Assembly (NCBI GenBank): GCA_012934845.2
Contig: WNNJ02000541.1
Span: 19,534 to 83,533 of the forward strand
Direction: 5' to 3'
Source of the DNA: Pomphorhynchus laevis
Lineage: Eukaryota; Acanthocephala; Palaeacanthocephala; Echinorhynchida; Pomphorhynchidae
Length of the DNA: 64,000 nt
A program made the position numbers and the translations under genes. The notes under the pieces are model-generated. The model searched no databases. It saw nothing but the letters and a program-made list of their open reading frames with translations, and was not told the DNA's origin. This document shows positions 9,691 to 20,258 of the stretch, one piece after another. The stretch's first letter is position 1. Each line of letters begins with the position of its first letter.

Positions 9691-10823
9691 CGAATTTTTG
9701 GCCTTGTGTGTACAACGTGAAAATTTCCATTGATTTGACGTATAAATAAGGATGACTCGCCGTTGGTTTCACGTCGATGTTTCTCAATGCGAGCTAAATT
9801 GAGCTGGGCAATATCAGAAGGGGAGCGGTCAGGAAAGATACGACTAGTAGACGAAGTGGTAAGAAGTTTAAAACGTTGGGAGAGTACCGAAGAGGCATGT
9901 GAACTATGTTGGAAAACGATTTTCATGAGTGGGGGACTGAGATGATTGGATTTAGTGGATTTGTTTAAACGAATAAAGGATACAGGAGCGATATTATTGA
10001 AGATGGATGGGTTATCATCAGGAAGAATGGTTGCTAGGATAGACCTGAAAGCAGATACATCATCATCGAGGCGAGATTGTGGAGAAGCAGATTCGGAAAG
10101 CTTTAAGTTTGATATGATTATACAGCAATCGCGCGAATGAAAACGATTTCGTGGAAGTTGTGGATGGAGCAAGCTGGTAGGAGTCGAGGCAGATGAGCAG
10201 ATAGAAGTGGAAATGACAGGGGTGCTTGATAGAGAATTAATATTGTTTGCAGCAAGTGTGACAGGAGCGGGGTGTTGAATCGGTTGATCAGAGATGTGAC
10301 TGAAGATGATTTTAAATGAAGGTTGTAAATTATTTGGAAGTGTTACGTGGGAGGTAGAGTAAGGGGAATTAAGATAGGTTGAGGTATGTGTGACAGGAGT
10401 GGAGTGTTGAATCAGTTTATCGGAAATGTTACTGGAAATGATTTTTATGGAAAGATATAGATTATTGAGAAGTGATACGGGGGAGGTCGAGTAAGAAGTA
10501 CCTGATGAGAATAAAAAAGTTTGAGATTTGTTTTGTTTGGGGTAGGAATAGGAAAGAGGAGGTACGAGATGAAAAGCTTTACCGTTAGCATTTCTAGAAT
10601 AAGAAAGATTAAAGGAAGTTTGGTACGTAGTTGAACGAGGAGTGTGTGAGAGAGTAGGTTCAATAATGGGATTATAAGATGCGAAGTCATGTGTTGATGC
10701 GAGGGAAACATCTAAAACAGCATTGGTCTGAGTGATCGTGTGTGATACAAGAGTAGAGGAGCAGGATAACTGTAGTAGTCGTACTGATTTCCAAAAACCG
10801 CATGTGAACTTTAACATTTGCAT
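9468..10823 (-). CDS. LINE-A ORF1-like protein
   Basis: A 451-codon frame upstream of the endonuclease. The N-terminal two thirds are Ser/Thr/Pro/Asn-rich with an internal near-repeat (NISDKLIQHSTPVT, then HISDQPIQHPAPVT). Around residues 225-370 it has a folded segment with RDCCIIISNLKLSE, PLMKIVFQHSSHAS, LFIRQINGNF and RWG near its end. That resembles the RRM-like nucleic-acid-binding domain of ORF1p of many CR1/L1-type LINEs. Past ~9690 the frame overlaps the endonuclease in another frame and is probably not translated ORF1. Its start lies only 51 bp from the TRAPPC8 start codon, in divergent orientation. Confidence 0.65.
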   Translation of the reverse strand: MQMLKFTCGFWKSVRLLQLSCSSTLVSHTITQTNAVLDVSLASTHDFASYNPIIEPTLSHTPRSTTYQTSFNLSYSRNANGKAFHLVPPLSYSYPKQNKSQTFLFSSGTSYSTSPVSLLNNLYLSIKIISSNISDKLIQHSTPVTHTSTYLNSPYSTSHVTLPNNLQPSFKIIFSHISDQPIQHPAPVTLAANNINSLSSTPVISTSICSSASTPTSLLHPQLPRNRFHSRDCCIIISNLKLSESASPQSRLDDDVSAFRSILATILPDDNPSIFNNIAPVSFIRLNKSTKSNHLSPPLMKIVFQHSSHASSVLSQRFKLLTTSSTSRIFPDRSPSDIAQLNLARIEKHRRETNGESSLFIRQINGNFHVVHTRPKIRWGPISPPCLLRWSISLLSILFVLVYSSLAPFLKLICSLISLINYLSIFTALPNPGTLTPTILLFVVYVALVVL

Positions 10824-10874
10824 AACATTTTATACATGAATTTCAGCATTTGAAACTTTTAGATATCATTAATT

Positions 10875-11031
10875 ATGAATCCACTGTCATCGAGTACCGC
10901 TGCCAATCTTAAAGATCTATTTTGTCCATCTATAGGATTACTGTGTAGTGCCGATGTACACCAAATTTTGGATCAACATGGTATATCTCCTTATCAGCTG
11001 TTTTATCAGTATCGACAATTGAAATGTGAAG
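10875..11031 (+). CDS. TRAPPC8: TRAPPC8-like, exon A (N-terminus, 52 codons)
   Basis: Start codon at 10875. The peptide contains LKDLFCPSIGLLCSADVHQI and SPYQLFYQYRQLKCE, which resembles the N-terminal 'FVPCVAALCSDEA...SFAELLKPFSRLTSE' stretch of animal TRAPPC8 as I remember it. It ends at a GTAATT donor (11032) in phase 1. TRAPPC8 is the Trs85-type subunit of TRAPPIII, which activates Rab1/Ypt1 at ER-Golgi and autophagic membranes. The phase matches exon B, where G plus TA gives Val (CE-V-SNIKLNV). The gene name rests on the combined evidence of seven exons. Confidence 0.75.
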
Positions 11032-11800
11032 GTAATTAATTTTATAAATACTGAACGTAATTGATATTTTATATATGTTGATTTGATATTTTGATTTAAT
11101 ATTTTGATTTATATATTTTGATAAGACAAGCATTATAAATGAGTTTTTATTAAAACCAAATGCCAATAAAGCAAACGAGTCGAATGATCGTCAGACAACA
11201 TTAAAAGGACCGAAACGTGAAAGGTAGCTATCGGATCAGTAGATCATGAGGTTTACCAATACTGAAATGTAGCTTACTGCTCTTGGTTTATAGGATTGAA
11301 GCAAAGTGCAGTGTCAAAATGAGTATCGCATAAATAAGATTTTCCAGAGATAACAAAAGAACGCATTTGTTAAGAATGCATGACGCTTCGATATGCTTAA
11401 TAAAAACTTAATAACCGATATTTCATTGTTACATTGAGATTGCAACGTGGTTGTTGAATTCGGACAATGGCAAGAAAATGAGTAATTTAATTGTTTATTA
11501 TTTAGAGTTACAATTTTAAAATCAATTGATAAAAAATTGTTTTGTTTTTCCTATAATGCTTGCATTATATAACAAAATATAAAAAATTATGTTGTGCTGT
11601 TTAGCTATGTTTACTCTATGCTGTTTAGTTTAGTCTTTCCAATTTAATTCCAATTAGCATACATGCCAATATGTAGATATAATAATATTATGTCAAATTA
11701 TAAAGCAGACTGAATATGTGAAAGATACATTGTAACGAATTCATCATTATTATTAATGTTTCAACAGCACATAAAAGCATGGCTTAATTGGCTGGTTCAC
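11032..11800 (+). other. Intron 1, first part: AT-rich, nothing recognised
   Basis: Long A/T runs and no coding signal on either strand. A GGACCGAAACGTG word at ~11207-11219 recalls the GAAA side of the hammerheads found later, but no CUGANGA arm is present. Confidence 0.6.
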
Positions 11801-13400
11801 TGCAGAAAAAAATAAAATAAAAGTATCACAAATACGGAAAAGCAGCTTTCCCCATGGCATCCTCCATCCTTAATTTCTTTTTGAATTTGTTGATATTGCT
11901 ACTGCACACTGTTGACTCTCCGAGCCTATTCCACAGAGATACAACTCGCCGATCAAATTGGACAGCTCGTGATTTTCTTATCCTTTCACGTCGCAGGGTT
12001 AAACCATGGCCTCGGAGGATATTGGATGAGCGAAATGAAGACAATCTCGAAGTGGATGATCCAAATCATTAAGAATTTGCCAGACCATACTCATATCGAT
12101 GTACCGGCGGGTCCACGTGACAGTCTCAAGTCTAAGTGCTTTTAATCGATCAGGGTACGACAAAAATTTCAGTTGCGGTGCTAGCTTGGTAGCTCTATGA
12201 AGTACCCTCTCTGAACTAATATGTTCTTTTTAATTTTGGGGATACACACACGGCGCAGCATATAGAATACGGCTCAACACATGAGCAAAGATTAGCGGAC
12301 GTAGGGCAAATTGATTGAGTGCAATGAAAGTGCGTCGAAGTTGACCGATTATCCCCAACGCATTTGAACAAGCATGGACAGTATGTGTGACGGTACTTAA
12401 ATCACTGTTTATCCACACTGCCAAGTCCTTATATTTGCTCACTCGTTCTATATCACTGCTTTGAAAGCTATAATTAACTAAAGATTGAGCATTTCCGCCA
12501 CGAACACGTAAATGTTTGCATTTTGATATATTTACAATCAACCTATTGAGCAGAGCCCAATTTCGACTTCATCGATATCCCGTTGCAGTTTAACTATATC
12601 ATTGGGTGAACGAATTGCCCGCCAGATTTTCAAATCGTCTGCATATAAAAGCATCCGAGAATCAATAAATTCCGGGATATCGTTGATGTAGACACTAAAT
12701 AACAATGGACCCAATACTGAACCTTGAGGCACCCCTATATTACATGGCCGCGAAGAAGAGTAAAAATTATCTACATGCACACAATAACTACGATTGCTTA
12801 AAAACGATTCAATCCATCTAACAAGCAAAAATGGAATGCCACTTTTCTCTAGTTTATTTAGGAGGAATCTATGGTCTACTCTGTCAAATGCCTTAGAGAA
12901 ATCGAAGAATATGATGTCAGTAGCAATTGATACGGCTTTATTAGCTGACCAATCAAGATGGGCTGCGAGTAGATTAGTAACTGTCGAATAATCCTTACGG
13001 AAACCATGTTGCTCAGAAGCTATTACATTATTCTCACTATAAAACTTGACCATATAACCATGTATAATTCGCTCTAATTACTATAATTCGCTCTAACCTT
13101 GTATAATTCGCTCTAATATACATACACGAGCCTTTATCGCAGTAGCCAGCTCAGTATCAAACCAACGAACGCTTTTCCGACTAGTCTTAGAATCCAAAGG
13201 TAAGAATTTTACCATTAGAGAATAAAGCGTCACGCGAAAATGATCCCAGGCCTCGTCAACTCCGACAACAGCCGGATCAGGCCAACTTACTCTATGCAGC
13301 TTTGATGTAATAACATCATAGTTCGCCCGAAAAACATTAATCTGACGTTTGTACCGAGCATGATGAAACACCCTCATTTGTATATTTAGCAAAACTTTAA
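11800..13400 (-). mobile_element. LINE-B: Jockey/CR1-type LINE relic (RT and C-terminus)
   Basis: The minus-strand frame 13053-12538 (171 codons) carries an RT core: HGFRKDYSTVTNLLAAHLDW, motif A FFDFSKAFDRVDHRFLLNKL, motif B GVPQGSVLGPLLF and catalytic box LLYADDLKIWRA. It continues in another frame at 12541-12230 (VNISKCKHLRVRGGN) and ends with an RRVVSLWNRLGESTV / INKFKKKL motif at 12044-11826. A linker piece (13392-13093) lies upstream with KSVRWFDTELATAIKARV. No endonuclease is seen, so it is 5'-truncated near 13.4 kb. Three ~20-bp duplications of TATAATTCGCTCTAA (13060-13115) sit between linker and RT. It differs from LINE-A. Confidence 0.8.
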
Positions 13401-13698
13401 CTACACATTATATAACGAATTGTAAATTTTATTTTTAAAAGTTGTTTTAATACTTTTAATCGTTGTTTATTATTCAAATAATTTAGAAAGTTGTTTAATA
13501 TTTTGAATGGTTCATAGATATACATATTCGATTATAGTAGAAAAACAAAAATTATAATTATTTATTATCGAATTGTTAAATTTTGATTTATTGATTTAGC
13601 ATAATATTTATTTATTTATTTTTATTTTTTTATATTTTTTATTTACATTAGCCCTGTATTTGGCCCGGTTGCTATGCTTATTTGAAGAATAAAAGCCG
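13401..13698. other. Intron 1: AT-rich low-complexity sequence
   Basis: Mostly A/T runs with TTTATTT repeats. A short GC-richer word at ~13655-13680 (TTTGGCCCGGTTGCTATG) recurs as its near reverse complement at ~40405-40425. Confidence 0.6.
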
Positions 13699-13790
13699 AA
13701 ACCTGATTGCATATTAGTTATTTTGATAGCATCTAATCCTTATTCCTATAAATCATCTGTTATTAGTCAATTCATAAAAATTGACTTTTT
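13699..13790 (+). repeat. Dispersed repeat D, copy 1
   Basis: About 90 bp beginning GAAACCTGATTGCAT and ending in a small hairpin (AGTCAATT...AATTGACT). Two more copies occur at 40470-40564 and 45810-45905 in the same orientation. It has no coding content and is too short to assign. Confidence 0.7.
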
Positions 13791-13874
13791 TAAATTTCAA
13801 TATTAAATTTTAACTTGATATAAGTTATAAAATCATATAACCATTATTTATAATTATTTATAAATTAAAAAGCA

Positions 13875-14535
13875 GATTTATTTTTACGTAGCAAATGTGT
13901 GCCAGCGCACGCTTACATGACCACCACCACAACAAAAAAATCTAAATCATGTTTCAAGGAGGTGTGCACGTAGACGGCATTTGAGTGCAATAAAAAAGGG
14001 AGCGCGGCAGACGTCGAGTGGGAGCTGATTCCAGGCGAGTGAAGCGGGGCGACGAGGAAGGATCGGAGACCATAGCTGTTAGAGTAATCGGGACCTTGGA
14101 GTAAAAGGGAATTACTGAACGCAGTGATATAGAGGTGGGTTGATGAAGGAAGGTTGATTAAGGAAGGTATATGAACAATGGGAAGCCGACAACGATGAGA
14201 TGAAAAGTTGCGAGAGGAAGGCAGAGTTGTATGCAGATGTGGATGGTGGGTTAGGAGAGTTTGGCAAGATATTTAGATGTTTGGTCAAAGCGACAGAGAC
14301 GTAGGATAACTCGAACGGCGGAGTTGATAATGTGTTGTAGGGATAGAATGATGGATTTTGGAGAATTCGCCAAAATGCCGTGGCAGTAATTGATTATAGG
14401 GGAAAAAGCGATGAAAGAAGAAACATACAGGAACGGAAGTCGATAAGGGAGCGGATACCGCGGATGTCACGGAGAATTAAGTTAGACGAGACGACCTTGT
14501 TACGGACGAAGGGTTTAAGAGAAAGGTGATCAATA
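13875..14535 (-). mobile_element. LINE-A 3' fragment
   Basis: Minus-strand, 5'-truncated LINE-A. The frame at 14470-14285 (TSAVSAPLSTSVPVCFFFHR) matches the same segment of the copy at 26.8 kb, and 13881-13925 holds the terminal hairpin region. In this copy the hairpin stem carries one mismatch. Confidence 0.8.
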
Positions 14536-15114
14536 TACAATTTTGATTATATACAATTTTGTATATTTGTTTTTATTTTTATTTATATACGTATAAAATA
14601 CGTAGACTCATATATCTTAGCTAATTCATTGTAAAAATCACTTATGTTTTATTAACATACAATACAATTATTACAATTGAAGCACATTTGATTTTTTCAC
14701 TTTGATTATATTAATTATTTCGCTAGAAATAATTTATAATATTTATAAAAATCGTACTTAAATTTAAAATCGTATTAGAAATTTTGTTTTGAACGATGAT
14801 TTTGTTTTATTTATGCATATAGAAAAAAAACCATTTATGCCTTTCAGCTATAAAGTGAACAACAAACAATAATTATATAGAGAGTTTAGTTAACTATAAA
14901 TTTCAATATTGTAGTGTTCGTTAGAATTCGATATATTTCGTTTCTTGTAGAGTTCGGTAGAGTACGTTAAATTGAATAGTTCGGTAGAGTTCAATAAAGT
15001 TAGTAGTTGTAGTGTTCGGTAGAATTCGGGTGAGCTCGTTGGCTGTAGATATCGATAGAGTTAAGTAGAATTCGTACTTTGCTCTTTAGAAGTCAGTGAT
15101 AGCATTTTAAGCCC
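14536..15114. other. Intron 1: AT-rich sequence with degenerate GTTCGGTAGAG repeats
   Basis: 14540-14890 is AT-rich with no signal. From ~14915 to 15075 a degenerate ~20-25 bp motif (GTTCGGTAGAGTTC and variants) recurs about six times. Confidence 0.5.
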
Positions 15115-15570
15115 GCTACTTTCATCTAAGGGCTAAGGCTATCTTCTAATCGAACCTGCCTATCATGGTAGTACCTAGCTTAGTAAAAAAAGGATTTATT
15201 TTAACGTGGCAAATGCGTGCCAGCGCTTGCTATAAATATCGTGTATAACCGGATAGTAAAATATCGAGTATAACAGGAATGATGGAATTTAAAGCCTTAC
15301 TACTCCCTTTTCAGGGCTAGACCTTATCAGCATGGTAGAACCTGAGTTAGTGTAGCTTTAAGTTTCACTGAACATGATACAGTTTAAAGCCATGCTTATT
15401 TCCGGTCAAGGGCTAGGGCAATCTTCTACTTAAACATGTCTAACACGGTAGAACCTAAGTTAGCATAGTCTTGAGTTTCTCTGGATATGATACAGTTTAA
15501 ACTATGTACTTCTTGTTTGGGGTTTGGGCGATTCTCTATCTGAACCTGTCCAACAAGAGTGACCCTAATT
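15115..15570. repeat. Degenerate ~110-bp tandem repeat
   Basis: Units begin with GGGCTAGGGC-type words (15127, 15312, 15415, 15527) followed by a TGGTAGAACCT(A/G)AGTTAG motif and ATGATACAGTTTAAA. The first unit is interrupted at 15187-15230 by a LINE-A 3' stub. Confidence 0.6.
15187..15230 (-). mobile_element. Tiny LINE-A 3' stub (~44 bp)
   Basis: Contains only the terminal hairpin and tail on the minus strand (GGCACGCATTTGCCACGTT, then an AT/T tail). It is an extreme 5' truncation that marks the reverse-transcription start of the family. Confidence 0.7.
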
Positions 15571-15985
15571 GTAGCGTCCTGCTGTATCAAAAATAGAAAC
15601 AATACTTGTGAGTATAATATCGTGGTACCACTAGAATAATTTCATCTCACAGATGCAATCAAATTAAATGAAAAATATTCATTGCAAGTGGCGGCATGAA
15701 GAACAGTGATCCGGCTAGCGGAAGTAATATACAAAAATGTATATCTACAATACCGCAGCAGTCAGCCTAGTAGATGTATCGTTGAGTTTAAACGTCCTGA
15801 GTTTGAATCCAATCAGCACAAGTGTATGGGTTGACACTTGGAATGTAAGTCGGTGTCAGCAGCTGATGTGACCAGACAAGGCTGATTAGTAGCGTCTTGT
15901 TGTGTAAAAAATAGGAACAATACATGTGAGTATAATATCGTGCTATAACCAGAATAATTTCGGCTCACAGATGCAATCAAATTGA
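15571..15985 (+). repeat. SINE-like unit with pol III boxes between direct repeats
   Basis: A ~97-bp sequence (GTAGCGTC...AGATGCAATCAAATT) is repeated at 15571-15669 and 15889-15985, 318 bp apart. Between them is a tRNA-like promoter: A-box-like CAGCCTAGTAGA (15763-15774) and B-box-like GTTTGAATCC (15801-15810), 26 bp apart. This suggests a tRNA-derived SINE or a tandem repeat with one full period. No other copy is visible in the window. Confidence 0.45.
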
Positions 15986-16425
15986 ACTAAATTGTTAATA
16001 ATAAAAATTTTATAATTATCATATGCAATCTTTATAAATTTTGTTACAGATTTTTCTGTGAAATTTTATTTTTTAAAGTCGAATTATCACGTACAAACTT
16101 GTTTGTTTTGTTTAAAGAATATAAATGAAATTTTTAACTATGATAATATTTTTATTATTTATTTTTTATTATAATTTTTTAATACAGTAAACGAACAATA
16201 AATGTTAAGTTAGTCAGTTTTTTTTCTTAAGTTGAAAAAGTCGCCCTTCCACGGGTCGACCGTGAAAAATTTATTATTTATATTATTAAAATTTTAATAT
16301 ATTATTATATTATTTAAATTTTTATTATTTATAAAAAAAATATTATTGTAAATATTTATTATTTTTAATATTTAATATTTTTATGGGCATTTTTCGAAAT
16401 TATTCTTCTTCAACGAATGTAAAAG
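15986..16425 (+). other. End of intron 1, AT-rich, with splice acceptor
   Basis: Very AT-rich; acceptor AG at 16424-16425. There is no AG in the ~130 bp upstream apart from this site, consistent with the first-AG rule. Confidence 0.6.
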
Positions 16426-16653
16426 TATCTAATATTAAACTCAATGTAAGAGATATTAACAAATCTAGACGATTTATGCGTAATATTCAACAAGATTTAC
16501 TATACAACTATATTGCACAAGGCAACAAAGGTAACGCGTTTATTGAATTTAAATTTTATGCTGAATTTTAAGATGCCTTTGAGTTCATGTGTCACAACAC
16601 TCTAGAAAATAGTCCTCATTACTCTCACGAGTATTTAACTCAATTTCTGGGAT
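16426..16653 (+). CDS. TRAPPC8: TRAPPC8-like, exon B, with an in-frame TAA
   Basis: Reads SNIKLNVRDINKSRRFM...FKFYAEF*DAFEFMCHNTL...EYLTQFLGC and ends at a GTATCC donor (16654) in phase 1. It matches the TRAPPC8 stretch around 'WFESYRETFLQSM...HEFLNHYLACM'. An in-frame TAA at 16569-16571 interrupts an otherwise conserved stretch. The stop lies inside a possible 42-nt GT-AG interval (16531-16572); its removal would join GNK to DAFEFM in frame. So this is a mini-intron, a null allele, an assembly error or a decayed copy. The alignment continues well on both sides of the stop. Confidence 0.65.
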
Positions 16654-17212
16654 GTATCCTTTTTCAATTGATGTTTTCAATTTAAAACTTACTTAATTAA
16701 AAAATAACTACATAATAACTACATAAAGCTAGTTATAACTTTGTCTTCATATGATTGACTGTTAGTCAATCATATTTTTTATTTTGTTTTATTATTTTAT
16801 ATAGATTAAATATCTTTTAAATAATTTTTAAAAAGAAAAATGTAATTTATCAATGTTAAAATAATTTGTCATGCACATGAATTCCGGACAGACCGACTTG
16901 CTCGTATGCACATTGAATTTGCTCCCATTAGCGTAATAGCCGATTTACATCTTATTTGTCGCTAGTTTCCTTATAAGATCGTTCGCCGCAACACCTGTCC
17001 AACCTTATGTAAAATATACCAGCGGACAAAATATATCATTTTCAATCTCACGCACTCTCTCGTCGTATTTCGCCAGTTTTCTCTGCTCGTGATAGTTAAA
17101 ATTTCTCGCTGATTGTCAATGGCATTTAGGTTAAAAATTTCTCGCTGATTGGGCATTTAGGTTAAAAACACAGATGTCAAAATATGACCTCACCTATCAT
17201 CCATTATGTATA
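16654..17212. other. Intron 2, first part
   Basis: AT-rich. A perfect palindrome ATATGATTGACT / AGTCAATCATAT lies at ~16748-16774. A ~33-bp duplication containing AATTTCTCGCTGATTG is at 17097-17160. 16860-17090 has more balanced composition but no recognisable frame. Confidence 0.5.
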
Positions 17213-18060
17213 CTAGATCAAGAAACAACAGTGCCGAATGTTCTGAAGTGAGGATTTCCTATTGACAGTATTAAATGCATTCGAGGCATCAATTGCCAGC
17301 AAACATTTATCATTGACGCGATTGAAGTTGTCTCGTAAAGAATGAATAGCAGCATATTCAATTCCGCAGCATTGTCCGACCCACAACTGCCTAAAGCCAC
17401 AAACGGATTGCAAGTCTTCCTGTACGATCTTACATAGCTTTGCATATGAATCTACTAATCATCTCTTAAATACCAACTGGTCTTACACTAGGATTCTTAT
17501 CCAGCGGAGCCTTACAACTAATTTTAAATGGATCCAGCATTTCATCTAGTTTTTTTTCTAGCCAACCTCCTCCCCAACTTTGCAAGACATTCAGTCAGGT
17601 TATAAGATTCAGATCCAAAACTCGTAGGCATTCTATACCAGGCTCGTGCGTTTACTCCTGATGGATCGGCAGCACCCTTGGTAGATGACGCAGCGCTAAT
17701 TATTGAGCTGGCATCAATTTCATCGAATACTATTGAGTGATGCAGCATTGATCCTTCAATCGGACTTTTGAGTATTACTCTTTCAGCCGCGTTACTCGAG
17801 CTAAGATGAAGTTCTTCTAGAATACTTAAAACACTCTTATCCCCAACTATATCGCTTGTACTGTGTATTCCCTCGACGGTAGTGTCACAGTTTAACAATA
17901 TGCGAGCTCTTGACGTCTGACCATCTTTGACCAAACGAGATAAATTGGGTATTAACTTCTTGAAATTACCAACCTCTGTTACTCTTGAGTTTTTCATGCT
18001 GAGTAACCTATTTTCGTATCGAGATTGCAGGATGCAAGTTTCGTGCAACACAACTCATAT
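17213..18060 (-). mobile_element. Family R relic (N-terminal linker and start of RT)
   Basis: The frame 18051-17542 (169 codons) matches the region before the RT of the 1-2779 protein (ASSTKGAADPSGVNARAW against KASKSTKGSAGSSGVCADEW). The frame 17413-17213 carries motif A as LLAIDASNAFNTVNR. Sequence between them is deleted or shifted, and everything downstream of motif A is missing. Confidence 0.7.
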
Positions 18061-18179
18061 CTCCTGAATTCCATAATGATAATCTTCGTTCTAGAGTTTA
18101 ACGAACAACCATATTTTTACTAGGGATTTTTTGGATAAAATTTTTTAGCAATAAAAATAAAATTTAAAATTCGTTATAT

Positions 18180-18207
18180 GCCTACCAAAATGCTTATTTT
18201 GGTAGGC
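18180..18207. repeat. Perfect 12-bp palindrome
   Basis: GCCTACCAAAAT, short spacer, ATTTTGGTAGGC. It sits in AT-rich spacer between two retroelement relics. Confidence 0.7.
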
Positions 18208-18239
18208 AGATTAATAGTAAAAGCTTAAATATATCGAAG

Positions 18240-19460
18240 ATAACCACTTGGAAAACTTATAAAATCAGGTATAAGTTGTTACCGCTATTAAAGAGAAAAT
18301 GAAAATAACAAACAATTACAAAAGGAAAGATCAAATTAATAAAGATATGTATGCAGAACTTACTAAATTAAAGCATAATTATGTAATAACAACTTTTGAT
18401 AAAGCTAGTAATAACTTTGTCTTCATCTGCAAAAAGCTTATCTATGTTATACTGATGAAAGAATTTAATAATGATTTAAATATAAACAACTTTTAAATGT
18501 AGTGATTTAAATTTAGAAACAATTATTACAAGTCACTGTTAAATATTGAATAAAAACGGTATAAAAATAGAATCAGATAATAAAACTATACCTATATTAT
18601 ATTGGAATCCAAAATTACATAAAAATCCAATAAAACCTACGTTCATATGTAGTGCGTTTAAATGTACATTAAAACCACTTTCTGTCTATATGAATAAAAT
18701 ACTTAAAGTAATTAAAGCAGATTTAAAAAATATTGCAAGGTAATCGAAATTAATACTGGTATAAAACACTATTTCAGTATTAATTCTACAAAATAATTTT
18801 TAGAACAGACAAAAGGAATAAATTTTCAAAATATAAATACATACGATTTTATTACGCTTTATACAAATCTAGATTTAGTAGATATTAAAGAAGCGTTAGT
18901 AAAATTAATTAATCTTATATTCGGAAAAAGATATACATATATATGTTATAATAATTATAACGCCTATCTAACAAAAATTAAACCATCAAGCAAATATAAA
19001 TATGTGAAAATATTGAATTAATAGAATCTTTAAATATTTTGATAAATCTAAATTATTAACAAAGTTATGGCATTTATATTTAGACAATTAAAATGTGTTC
19101 CAATGAGAAGTAATAGTATCTCAATTATAGCTGACTTATTTTTAACCTTTATTGAATATGAATTTGTTAATAACTGTTTAAAAATAAGTCTAAATTATGT
19201 AAAGATATGAAATATATGTTTCGATAAATTGATGATATATGTATTTAACTCTAATAATTTTTATTCAATAAGTGAAGAAATTTATTCAGGTTGTGGCTTT
19301 CTTAATAAAGCCAATTGTGTATTTTGAACTTTATTTATCCAGGTAATCTTAATTAAACCAAGATTATTAACACCAATATTAATGATAAATGGGGTATAAA
19401 CATCCTGAAATAAACGTCAAATTAATATAAATTAAAACTATATTAAATTGATGTTGTAAA
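18240..19460 (+). mobile_element. Penelope-like element relic P1 (RT region)
   Basis: Plus-strand frames give VITTFDKASNNFVFICKKL, then PILYWNPKLHKNPIKP and SAFKCTLKPLSVYMNKI, typical of the PLE RT fingers (PKLHK...R.I). Later frames contain IIADLFLTFIEYEF and a DD-containing motif near 19220. It is broken in several places. No GIY-YIG nuclease is visible at its end. Related pieces lie on the minus strand at 49.5-51.2 kb. Confidence 0.75.
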
Positions 19461-19508
19461 AATGACATATTTAAATTTATAAGAAATATATATTTATGTT
19501 TCTTGTAA

Positions 19509-19544
19509 AAATGAGGTGGTGAATTTCAATTCACCACCTCATTT
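19509..19544. repeat. Perfect 17-bp palindrome
   Basis: AAATGAGGTGGTGAATT / AATTCACCACCTCATTT with a 2-bp centre, next to the 3' end of P1. It could be a terminal structure of that element or a snap-back product. Confidence 0.75.
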
Positions 19545-19599
19545 GAAACTCATTTGAACTGAAGGCAATATAAATATTGAGAGATTTAAGAATAAAATT

Positions 19600-20258
19600 G
19601 TTCCCGAATGTTTGCTTTCATGAACTACCCATTATTACTCTGTTTTTTTTGGAAAAATAGTTGTTGATGACATATCTACCCAAGAATTCGAACACCCACC
19701 CATCCCACATCTTCCGCCGATCGAAGGCCCAGTTATGCCTATAGCAGCTATCTAGGTTGAAAGTGCACTACATAAAATGAAAAACGCAAAAGCTACGGGG
19801 CCTGATGATGTAGCTTCAGAATTCTAGAAATCAAGTGTACAGGATTCAACAAGGTGGTTGGTGCAGTTCTTCAACTTAATAATGCAAGAAAGGGAGATAT
19901 CTCTTGATTAGAAGCGGAGCACAACCGTACTTATATGGAAACAGAAAGGAAATCCCGCCGACTGTTCAAATTACTGTCCGATTCGTCTCATTTCACACAC
20001 CCTCAAGATATTGGAACATGTGATAAACGATAGGATGATAAGTATAGTCAAGATATCCCCAAACCAATGTGGGTTTGTCAAGAACTCTGACACAATCGAT
20101 GCTATCTATGCCTTTCGCCTTCTTGATAAACACCGAGAAAAACGGAAAGCTATATACTGTGCGTTCCTTGATCTTGAAAAGGCGTTCGATCGGGTCCCAC
20201 ATGAAGCTATTTGGTACGCTTTGAGATTCAACTTAGTCCCTGAAGAGATTGTTGAGTG
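19600..20258 (+). mobile_element. RTE-type LINE relic (RT N-terminal half)
   Basis: Reads MKNAKATGPDDVASEF, then the frame 20011-20259 with SPNQCGFVKNSDTIDAIYAF and CAFLDLEKAFDRVPHEAIWY, the signature of RTE-clade RT motif A. At least two in-frame stops occur upstream (near 19826 and 19909), and the copy stops after PEEIVE. The catalytic YADD part is absent. Confidence 0.8.

Noticed and set aside
11205-11225. GGACCGAAACG as a hammerhead GAAA arm in intron 1
   Set aside because: No CUGANGA or UUGANAA box and no partner for GGACC within ~100 bases on the same strand.
12794-12991. Plus-strand frames opposite LINE-B RT (12794-12991, 11854-12145)
   Set aside because: Shadow frames of the minus-strand RT coding sequence.
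16569-16571. A variant genetic code (TAA read as an amino acid)
   Set aside because: Only this one exon has an in-frame TAA; the other six exons and the long family R frame avoid it, so a mini-intron, mutation or error is simpler.
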